NCBI GenBank assembly: GCA_030062745.1
Contig: CP099844.1
Span: forward strand, 8,145,551 to 8,209,550
DNA length: 64,000 nucleotides
Source of the DNA: Capitulum mitella
Lineage: Eukaryota; Arthropoda; Thecostraca; Pollicipedomorpha; Pollicipedidae
Direction of reading: 5' to 3'
The position numbers were made by a program, and so were the translations under genes. Each line of letters begins with the position of its first letter. Within the stretch, counting starts at the first letter, position 1. The notes under the pieces were generated by a model. The model searched no databases and had not been told where the DNA came from. It was given only the letters and a program-made list of their open reading frames with translations. Shown here in pieces: positions 31,087 through 40,695 of the stretch.

Positions 31087-33313
31087 GGCGGCCGAGCGGC
31101 CCAGCGGGCCGAGCTCGAGGCAGCCCCGCGCCCGGCCGCCGTGAACGCCCCGGGGCCGGCCCGTGCGTGGCCTCGGCAGCTGCGGAGGCCCGGAAGCGAG
31201 GAGAGAGATGAGTGCCCCGTCCGCCGCCGACTTGTGATGATATAATCCTCTATCGCCGCGGCCGGTCCGGTCGCTGTGCGATACAGACGAAACGTCCTGG
31301 CTCCGGGCGGTAGCTACGCGCGCGTCGCCGCGTTTTTAACGTACCCGTTTTACCGAGTGAACCCTGTCGTGTTTGTGCGTCGTATTCTTGTTATGTGTGG
31401 ATCGTGACTCCCGCAGAAGTTTTATGGGGAGATGTGCGAGGAAATCGGGCAGCCTTCGTGCGTTGTATTTTGTGCCAATTTGTTTTCGCTTTTGTCTGAC
31501 GCGTACCGCGCCGACGGTGATTGCTCTGCGCCGACTGCTGTGACTGGCGGCGCCAGTTACGAACACATTCCCAACACTACGGCTGCGCTATTTTACCTAA
31601 TTATTTACGCTTGTTTGCGGTGCGCCTCCGTTTCTGCTGTGTCGGGCAGATCGATTCGCGGTGTGTCAGAGGGCATCGGCAGCTGCGTGGGAGGTGTGAG
31701 CTGACCTCGCGAGCTCGTGCAGCTGAACTTACCCGTCCTATACTCGCTTCATCTGACCATTGCGCCGTGATGTCCGAAGTGGGACCAATAGGGCCTGGAC
31801 GTCCTGGTGTTTTGGGACCAGCTGCCTGTAGAGATCTTCCACCCCGATCCATTGCCTCTTGACTGTCTTCCTGTTGTCGGTTGTCGCCCGGATGCCGATG
31901 CGGCCGCTCTTCCGCGCCGTTTCACCCAGCTTCGGACCCATTCCGGCAAATTTCATCCACGTGCCTTTGAAACGTCGTCAGCTCGGGCCCCCATCCGTCC
32001 AAACGTCTGTCTGCTCGCCAGCCTTCCGAACCCTCACTTAGGGGCCTTCCTGTTCGTCTAGACGTCATCTGTGTGGGCACTGCTCGGTGTCACACACGTT
32101 CATTGTGAATACCCATCGTCCGTGCCTGTGTGTGTGTGGCGCGCCGGGGCGCCCGCGCCGGCGCCGCGGCCAGCAGAAGTCATTAACGTCGCCGTGCCGA
32201 GCTGACGCCGCGGCCGGCGGCGGCGGCCCGGCTCGCGGGGTCGCGCGCGCTGCCGTCAGCGCGCGCCCCCTGAGATTGTAGCTGTGCAGGGCAGCTGACC
32301 CATATAACGGCCTTCCGCGTGCGTAGTGGTGTAACGTCGTCCGTCCTTGTCAACATTCCGTGCGGCCGGCGGGGCGCGGCCCGCCGCCGTCCCCTCCAGG
32401 CGGCATCAATACACTGGATTGGGAGTAGCGCCGACGCTGTCTGCGCCGCTGGCGGGACGCGGCCTCTGCCGCGGCGCGTGCCGGGGTAGCATTTATTAAC
32501 GGCCTTTGATGTTGCCCCGGCTCGCTGATGACGGGCCGGGCTGTCACCGCGGTGAGGTGACGGGAGCCATGACGTCACCTCGGTCCGGAGATGACGCAGC
32601 GCGATGGTGGGTCGGCGGGCTGCTGGTGGGGCGGGCGGAGCTGAGGCGGCCGCGGTCCCCTGGCGGGACTCGGAGCAGAAGCGCCGCCGCCAGGAAGCTG
32701 CTATGCTCAGGTACAGGCAAAACATCTGCTATCCCAGATGTCTGTTCCGGTCGATAGCTGTGGCTATCTCCAATGCGCTCGCGTCTGCGCGAGGTTCGGC
32801 CCGCCGATAAAGTGGCTGACGTCTGCCAAACACTGGCTTCCGTGCAGCCTTCAGAAGCTCAACGTCAACAGTCCACAGTGCATTCCTGTGCCGGTAGGAA
32901 CTTTCCAGTGTGAGCCGCCCCGCACACGCTGATTCGCAAGAGTGGGAGTCTAAAGCTGAGAAGGGCTGGGCTCTGGACCAGTCAGCCACTCTCTGGCCAC
33001 TCAAGTGATAAATATCGCCTCAGTGGCGGAGGACGTGGGTGCTGTGTGGTCCGGGCGGTGCCTGGGGTACGCCACATCTGGTCGATATCAGACACCATTT
33101 AGTATATCTCAGTTTCTTCGCTTTATAGAACAGTTGGCCAACATTACGTCGCACAACCGAGACGCCAAGAAGTGCATCTGTCTGGTCTCTAGTCAGCTGC
33201 CCAGTCACCGTTAACTAAATCTACGAGCTGTTTGGCCCGATGATGACTATTCAGCCTCGGGCGATAGTCCCCGTGGTAATCAACTCGTTTCGTAATGTCC
33301 TGCGAGAAATAAA
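31087..33313 (+). other. Likely 3' UTR and downstream flank of the Yurt-like gene
   Basis: No coding region is supported here. GC content falls after about 31,300, with a GC-rich island at about 32,130-32,730. The first clear AATAAA on this strand is at 33,308-33,313. The real cleavage site could lie earlier at a variant signal. Confidence 0.35.
33308..33313 (+). promoter_or_regulatory. Candidate poly(A) signal AATAAA
   Basis: AATAAA lies 2.2 kb after the Yurt-like stop codon. It is the first canonical hexamer I see downstream on this strand; no cDNA evidence is available. Confidence 0.3.
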
Positions 33314-33439
33314 ACAAATACGCAGCTGTTTCCTGCTCCCGGACGGGACGTGTTGCAGTTACTGCATAACGTAACTAAAATGCCACGTAGAAAATGACGT
33401 TTTCAGAACGCAAGCTGCGAGTAGCAGTAACGAACTATG

Positions 33440-33805
33440 GAAAGATCCGACTGAAGTGATGTATGACAACATTTTGTGTCCACTGTTAGTCGCTCGTGCA
33501 CAGTAGCCTTGTGTCATATTGGAAAGAGTAAACACGAGAATAACGTCTAGACGGTGTCCGGACAAAATAGCGAAATGTAGAAATAGCGAATGCTTTGGCG
33601 ATTGCCAAATGGCGAATGCTGCATCGTGACATGTAAAACAGGCAACACGTTCAAATGCTGACTGGCCAAATGGCGAACGGCACATTGGTGGCATGTAAAA
33701 AAGGCAAAATGTCAAGATGGTGAATGGCCAAATGACGAACGGCGCAGTGACGATATGTAAAAAAGGCGACATGCCAAAATGGCGAACGGACAAATCTTAA
33801 GGACA
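33440..33805 (+). repeat. Tandem-repeat arm, left (62-bp units)
   Basis: Units of about 62 bp contain GGCCAAATGGCGAACGGC and GGCGACATGCCAAAATGGCG. The same sequence in reverse complement occurs at about 39,430-39,790, including the outer non-tandem flank (AATAACGTCTAGACGGTGTC here). The pair looks like inverted arms of one large Foldback-like element, or two opposite copies of a smaller one. Confidence 0.75.
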
Positions 33806-35882
33806 GAGTGACTACTTTTTAAGGTAAATTATACTCCTGTTCTCTGACTGGGTGGATTTGGACTCCGATTAATTTCATTCAGACCTTGTTGCATGTACAT
33901 TAAACCAGGGGTGTGGTTTCCGATCTCTGTGGGCGCCCCAGCACCCACAAAGTGGAAATGGACACCCACAACTTAAATATGTTTAAATATTGAAATATAC
34001 TTATATTCCCAGTCCCACGACGTTAACCACCTAAAATCAGCTTTGTAATCAATATTCGGAACTCATTCGCTCCATTGACACCCACCAGTTGCTTTTCACA
34101 ACCACCCTCCAAGCAGGTGCCTCAGTTTCTGCAGATGATTGGGTGGGCCGAGCCGTCGGCCCGACAACCTAGTCCCCCCCCCTCAAATGTGGGTTTTCAA
34201 AGGATTTAGCACACTTTATTTTGATCAATGGAAATTTTTGAGTTTTTTGTTACTGTTTTCCAACAAAAAATGTGTATATCCTATGCATATAGGTATATGT
34301 GTATATATACATAGAAGATAGGAAGGTAGATAGATACATGATTTTATGCCTTCTACTGCACTTTCTGCCTATCTTTTATCCATTGTGGCCGTTTCTTTTG
34401 TTATTTTTGCCCAATTCCCTTTAAAACTGTCAGAAAAAATGGAGGGGCTCAAACCAGCATTGCAGCGGCCCAAATCAACATTGGGTGGGCCAGGGCCCCC
34501 TCCAAAGAATACAAATCGACACTCCCGCCTCCAAGTAACATTGTGCCAAGCCGGGTCCTTGAGAAAGGTCCTCCATTAAAGGGAGTGCATCCACTCAAAT
34601 CATGATTTTTTAACTGGCACGTACGAATGAAGAGGATATTTTTATGAATCAAAGCTTACGTACGATTCATTCTTGCCAGCTCGCTCTCGGTTGCTCATAC
34701 TTTTCTGGGGTAGGCGAATACGCTGGCTGCCAGCCCGAGTTTAATTTATGTACGTCATTTTCTTCTTAACACTAAAATCGCCGAAGAATCGGGTTACCGT
34801 ATCGTTAGCCTCAGCGACGTCGAAGCTTACATCAGTTGACGAACACCAAAATTATGAAGGCGGCGATCAAGGATTCCGGCAAGTACCAAGACTGTTCCTC
34901 GAATCCCCCTCGCAGGTATGTATTACGCGAATAGGTCGAAATAGGTTAGTGTTGTTTGTCAAAACAGTCGTCGCTGCCGTTTGCAACTGCACCTGGTACA
35001 GCAAGGTAGAGTGTTGGGTAAGCATCGGGTTCGCCCAAGGTTTACCTACGTATTTTCCGCTCGCCGATTGGCTCCTTTCTCTAATATTTTCTATTGTATT
35101 TTGCTTACCGATATCACTGCCGATAAATACAATTACTAAAACGCTTGAAATATTGCATTATGTATAACATATGCACATATTATATATTAAGATGACCCAA
35201 ATACATTTTTCATTTACATAATAATCCATAACCAGTCTTAAATATTCACACGAGTGCGTCTCTGGGATACCGGAAAGACCAGATATGTTCCATTTAAGGA
35301 TGTCGCCGCTTTAAGGCCATCTATGATTTACGGAAGTCATCCTGCCGTAATTTACCTCCCGTAATACCTTTTTAAGCCAATTTTTCTGGACTTTAGGCTT
35401 TTACGCCTGTCACGACCCCTTCCTCCTCCGATACGCAACGTCTGGATGTCCCCGTATGCGATCTGGGCACACGCAATCATTTTCCGAAAACCACATCCAT
35501 GCATTAAACCCATCGTCCAGTGGTGCAACTCATCGACGGAAGGTCTTCGTCACGGAAAGCCTGGAAAGGCTGTTAGCAAGGACTGACAATGCGGAAGGAA
35601 GTACTGAAGGAGTCTCGACAGTCCAGACCGAACGGAGTGACGGCTGACAGCCGATGAATAGCAGTACCTTTCGCTGCCCATGCTGCACCGATTCACTCAG
35701 TGTGCCATCCCCTGTTCATTCCGACAATGCTTTGCAACAAATATCGCAGCCAATGTCGGAACCACCGGCCGTCGGCCGGTTCGTTCCTGCTTTGCCCACA
35801 TGTGAAGTGGCTTTGACGCTCTTCACCAACCACACTGACTCGCTTCTTTCGGGGCGCAGCGATAGGACAATTTTTCGTTTCA
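33806..35882 (+). other. Intergenic stretch, no gene supported
   Basis: AT-rich DNA with hAT-like scraps: CAGGGGTGTGG near 33,907 and GGTGGGCC-type runs near 34,141 and 34,484. A TA-rich tract lies at 34,270-34,340. A short ATG frame ending at a good GTATGT donor (34,854-34,916) is listed as a finding only. Confidence 0.4.
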
Positions 35883-37124
35883 TTAGCTCGCGCACAGCGG
35901 TCGGTCGGTTACGATCATGCGCGACTGGGGGGGGGGGGCAGTTGACCGCACCCTCTAACTCACGAACAGTTGGTCGCACGATAACAATAAGCACACCGTT
36001 GGAAAGCTTAGAGCTCGAAACTGGTCTCATTTTTCAGTTTTAGATAATATGTAAGCAAATTACGCCCTATATATGTTTTCTCATAGCCGACTGCATCGGA
36101 CCGAGAAATGGACAGAATCTCAAGGGCTGTGACTCATGACGCATAGGTAAAGGCGCCAGCGCACAAGTAAAAGTCTGCGGATGCCGATACACATCTAATT
36201 CCTCAGATTTGTTCAATATATACGCCAAAACGTTGAGTTAAAGACGCGGCAATTCTCGCGCCGGCTGTCGGCGTGCGCCGCAGCCGCATGCAGTAACAAA
36301 ATGACGGGGCCTAATTTTAGACTAATGTTAACTAATTTTAAATAAACTAATTTTAAACCAATTTTTTCCTTAATTTTCGCGAAGAAAACCTATCCATGTA
36401 AATTTTATTGATCTTAGTGGTTCCTATGATGGTTTTTCATGCCTAAATTTTGGAAAAAATCATTAGTTATCAATCTACACAATTGGCGGAGCTTTATTCG
36501 CGAGAGCCTGTTTATTCGCAAAATATGCTATTTTCTCAAACTTCTTGAGGTTCTTGGTATTACTTACGTCTGTGCAAGCTAGTTCTGCCATTTTCTACGC
36601 ATACTGAGTAATACGTCGCTGATTTTGACGGTGGTACATTTTGGCTTACTTCAGTTATTCGTGACCTGACCTCAGGTCAATGGCTGGAAGTCACTGATAT
36701 TTTGCCCAATGGCGGCAATTAGATGTCTGCTTTACTCAGCACTAAAAATGTTATGAAATATTCCGTCAATTTCCGAAAAAACGACATGTCTTAAAAATGG
36801 GCTTGACCTTAGGTCAATGAACCGGAAAATTCCGAAAAATCCGAGTCGGTAGATTTGTTGCACCTATCACGATCACTAATCCCTGAAAGTATTATTGAGA
36901 TATCTTGTTTGGCAAAAAAGTTACAGGGCGCTAAACTTTTTTTGACATAGGTCTGTTTGACCTGACCTAGGTCAAGCACCTGACCTGATCTGAGGTAAAA
37001 ATTTTGACGCAAGATGTAAACATGATGTAGAAAAAGGTACACAAAGTTTTGTGGCTCTGTGTTTGTTATTTCTCTCGCAATCCCAGGTCAACTGCCCCCC
37101 CCCCCCAAGTCGGGGACGGGTTAA
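35883..37124 (-). mobile_element. TTAA-flanked MITE-like element, family 1, copy 1 (reverse orientation)
   Basis: Read on the minus strand it starts at 37,124 with TTAACCCGTCCCCGACTTGG and a G run, and ends near 35,883 in a decayed CTAA (TTAG on the plus strand). It aligns along its length with the copies at 42,333 and 55,683. There is no coding capacity. The G/C runs near each end are part of subterminal palindromes. Confidence 0.85.
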
Positions 37125-37371
37125 TTATCAATCTGCCAATGTATGGGAAGGCTGGATAAACGGTACGCCGTTCGTAATCCATGCATTATCACCAGCTCAT
37201 TAAAACCAAGGATCGCCAGTGGAAAGATAATTAGGTCACGGTGCCGTGAGCGGATCCGTCCCGCCCGGAAAGCAGGAGGAACGCCTGGGGAGTAAGAGCC
37301 GCGCTAGGGGGCAGTAAGAGCCGCGGCCGGTGCAGCCACCAGGCGGCGGGCCGGTGTGGCCACCAGGCGGC

Positions 37372-37410
37372 GGCGACACACCGCCGCTTGGCGGTGTGTC
37401 GCCAAGCGGC
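37372..37410 (+). repeat. Overlapping perfect hairpins
   Basis: GGCGACACACCGCC at 37,372-37,385 pairs perfectly with 37,390-37,403 around the loop GCTT. GCCGCTTGGCG at 37,383-37,393 pairs perfectly with 37,400-37,410 around GTGTGT. The two stems share bases and cannot form together. Confidence 0.9.
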
Positions 37411-38340
37411 GTTCTCGGTTGTAACCCGGTCATTGGGGCACTCTGCACCGTGACGTCTCTGGGGTAGGTCCTTGGGCGTTGGTCTTAAGAGGGTAACGGC
37501 ATTTGGGGGGTGGGGAACATTCCGATGCAATGTTTCCGCTTGACTACGGATAACGTCGAACTGCGTTCGTTTCGCAACATATTTGAGATTCGTGAATTGC
37601 CATTTTCTGGTACGTTAGTTGTTACATCCATTATGCATCTGTGAGGACGTCATATTTCCTTCCTACGTGCCAAGGCTGCTCTACGGTGAACGATTTATCA
37701 GCGAACCGGGCTGTATGCAACAACGGTGCGGCAGGCGGTGCATAGCTTTGTTGTGTATGTCGATTGGGACCCTTCGCCGACGGCGCGTTTAGCCAGCGCG
37801 TCGGGGGTTCGGCAGCCTAAGGTTCTTGTATACCTGTGAAAACGCACCCTGTCACAAAAAGCACGCCGCAACCAATCTCTGACTGAAGTGCAAAATGTGG
37901 AAATGGCTACAGAATGGGATGGCGGGGGTGAGTTCACACGGCACTCACTGAGGGCCAACGATGCCACGCACGGCGATGACAATGGTCGAAAAACACTCCG
38001 TAAGTTTCAATGCATTTTATGCTAAATGGCAACGTGCCGTCTGGACCCGTACCTGAGAATTTCGGCAACAGACACGTAGACAGACAAATGGACAGGTGGA
38101 CTCGCAGAAGAGAAGAACCGAATTATATGCATTATTAATTCAGTTCTCGTTCGTAAGCCTACCTCTCTATCTGTTTGTTTGTACCTCCCCGAAATTATCA
38201 GGAACGGCTATACAAAGCACACGTACATGGCATCGATAATGGATGGAAGCGTGAAAAACGATGGATTGGCGGGTGGATTGGATTGATCATAAAGAGCTCA
38301 ACTTAGGGGGAACGAGCCCGGCCAAGATGGGCGGTTTCGG

Positions 38341-38344
<4 letters not shown>

Positions 38345-38374
<30 letters not shown>
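38345..38374 (+). repeat. (TA)n microsatellite
   Basis: About 15 uninterrupted TA units. Confidence 0.95.
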
Positions 38375-38378
<4 letters not shown>

Positions 38379-39429
38379 ACGAATCGTACCGCATCATACA
38401 TATTAGTCGGGATGGGCGAAGAGGGCGACCTCATCGCTACTCTTCACCACTCAACACCAAAACCAAGGCGCAAGCGCGGGCTCACTCGCAGAGAATATGG
38501 AGTTGCACCGGCGCAGTTGTGGACAGCCTGCTGCTCCCTGGTCAGGGAAGCCCTGGACCGGCTGGAGAAAGCCCGTCCCGAACCGCTAGAAACGCGGCTC
38601 CCTGGACACTGCAGAACAACTGGTGAAAGAGTGCCCCGCTACTTCGCAGCCTGAACGAGGTACTGGTGTTCCCTTCTGCCGTCCTAGATAAGGTCTGAAT
38701 CGCATCTAAGGAACACGTGGTGGAGTTTCTGCACCGAGTGGGCTGGAGACCTCTCAGCGGATCTAGGACACATGTAGTCAGGGGTGATGGAACCAGGACA
38801 GCTGCCCCATCCCCTCCCCCCAACTTAAGGCAGCATTTAACATTAACCCTGTGACGTCGCATGGAAAGAAAAGAGCCAAAAATCACGTTTGCTCCTCCCC
38901 CGTCTCCAGAGGTTCCACCGCTCCTGCGCGCAGTGGAGTTTCTTCAGCGAGTGGGCCGGAGACCGACCCGCCCAGAGCATGTCCTTCGATCACACCGGGG
39001 ACCGGAAAACTAGTCGGCCATCTCGTCCAGCCCCAGCTCAGTGGTCCACGGGCGTGACGTGCAAGAACGAAATAGAAGGGGCGGGGGGAGAGGGTGGACG
39101 GACGATGCTGGAGATTTTTCCGAGCCGCAGTACGTATCTGCCACGTGACACAGGTCAACATCCATGACACTTTTTTCTTGAGGGGGAGGGGATGGATGAT
39201 GGCGAGGACCGTCGATTACCATTAGACTTTGTTTCCGGCCGCATTGCTAGGTCCCGAGATAATAGGTGGGGGATGTCGGAAGCAACCTAAAACTAACTAC
39301 CCCATGACTTAGGGATAAGATCATGCACTTTGGTCCCGTGGCACCGGGTTCGGGCCCCCGGAGGAGGTTAGCTATTAACTAGTGGCCAGGTGGCAACTGA
39401 CCAGAGAGGGCTGATCTTGCGCGGGATGA

Positions 39430-39790
39430 TCGAGTCCATTTGTCCATTTATCAGCTGTTTTACCATTTATCCGCTCGATGTTATTACATGTCGACTTTTT
39501 GTACGTTGCGGTTGAGCTGTTCGCCATTTTGGCATGCTGCCTTTTTCAACTGTCATTTAGGCACTCGGTTTTTAGCAGTTCGGCATCTTGGCATGTCGCC
39601 TTTTACACGCCGTCATTTGGCCACTCGCCATTTAGCAGCTCTTCATGTTGGCATGTCGCCTTTTTTACATGTCGCCATTTCGTATTCGCCATATAGCACT
39701 TGACAAAAAGGCATTCGCCATTTTTACATTTCGCCGTTTTGCCCCAGCATCCATCCAGACAGTGTCCAGCTTGTATTTTCGCTCGCAATG
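39430..39790 (-). repeat. Tandem-repeat arm, right (inverted 62-bp units)
   Basis: On the minus strand this reads as degenerate copies of the units at 33,440-33,805 (AAATGGCGACATGTAAAAAAGG and similar), with the outer flank AATACAAGCTGGACACTGTC matching the left arm's outer flank. The distance between the arms is about 5.6 kb. Confidence 0.75.
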
Positions 39791-40553
39791 CACACAAAAC
39801 TGAGCGTCGTTAAATGCTATGCCATTCATGTAGTCAACACGTAAGAGGCACGTTATGGACGTTGCACAAGATACAAGTTCAGATTAAGTTCAGTTTGTTA
39901 AACATCTGGTCTAACGTCCTCATCTCGGCTCGTCTCGCGTCTGCAAGCAAGTTGAGGTTCTTGGCGGGGCTATTGTTCTGTAAAAAAGCGACTCTAGTAC
40001 AAGGTCCATAGAGCTGTCTATACAGTTTTCCATCAGAAGGCCTGCTGTCCACTGGGTAAATATGACCAATCTCGAGCATGAAAAACAGGAACTCCTAACC
40101 TTGGTCACAAGGGCACATGCGCTGTTCTCAAGAAAGATTTGTGATTGTTAGGTTGACTGCCACCACCAGACGCCTGCTGCTGCGCGCTTCACACTTCATG
40201 ATGTGAATTAGACACAAACAGACGTATAAAAACGTATCAAAGGTTGCCATCAATCACGAAAGGAAACGCAGCGGAGTGTTACAAACCACTACTCGCCACC
40301 AAACTGAATAATCCGTAGTTTCCGTAGTCGAAGAAAATGGTTTAAAATGTCAGCCACAGCGAGGCGCCACACATAAGTCTAAATCACCATGCCTTAAAAC
40401 GCTCTTGTAATAACACACAGCCAGAAGACTGGCCATCCATATGACCAGTCATCAGGACGGTCAGTGCGGTAGCTAAAACTGCGGCCCCGCCGCGGGGAGC
40501 GTCACACGTCCCTCCACGGCGGCGTGCCGGCGGCCTCGCGGCCTCACGGGGCA

Positions 40554-40695
40554 TCACACGCGCGTCATGTCGTCTCGGGGGCGGTACGTTCCGTTGGTGC
40601 TGGCGGCCCCCCTCCGCCGGCACCTGTTCAGCCAGCCCACCGCCGGGAAGCCTTGAAACGTGGGGCATATCGGGACGTAGCGGGTCCACTTCCAG
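40554..40695 (-). CDS. SLC23: SLC23 exon 9 in window (last coding exon)
   Basis: It encodes [20 protein letters not shown], then an Arg-rich cytoplasmic tail (NRCRRRG) ending in MTRV and TGA at 40,554-40,556. RYVPICPTF matches the conserved RYLPxSPTF near the C-terminus of the family. The acceptor is GTTTCAG; the first base completes a Ser codon. Confidence 0.88.

Larger units (their letters stand above)
37125..39429 (+). other. Intergenic stretch with GC island, TA microsatellite and a duplicated segment
   Basis: Holds a GC-rich island at 37,230-37,520 with an unusual double hairpin, the TA microsatellite at 38,345-38,374, and at 38,400-39,160 a GC-richer segment with a 213-bp-spaced duplication (GTGGAGTTTCT...CGAGTGGGC at 38,719 and 38,932). 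No intact gene is recognised. Confidence 0.45.

Noticed and set aside
38400..38654. 80-codon open frame starting MGEEGDLIATLHH
   Set aside because: No family recognised; the segment has broken frames downstream and looks like repeat or pseudogene material.
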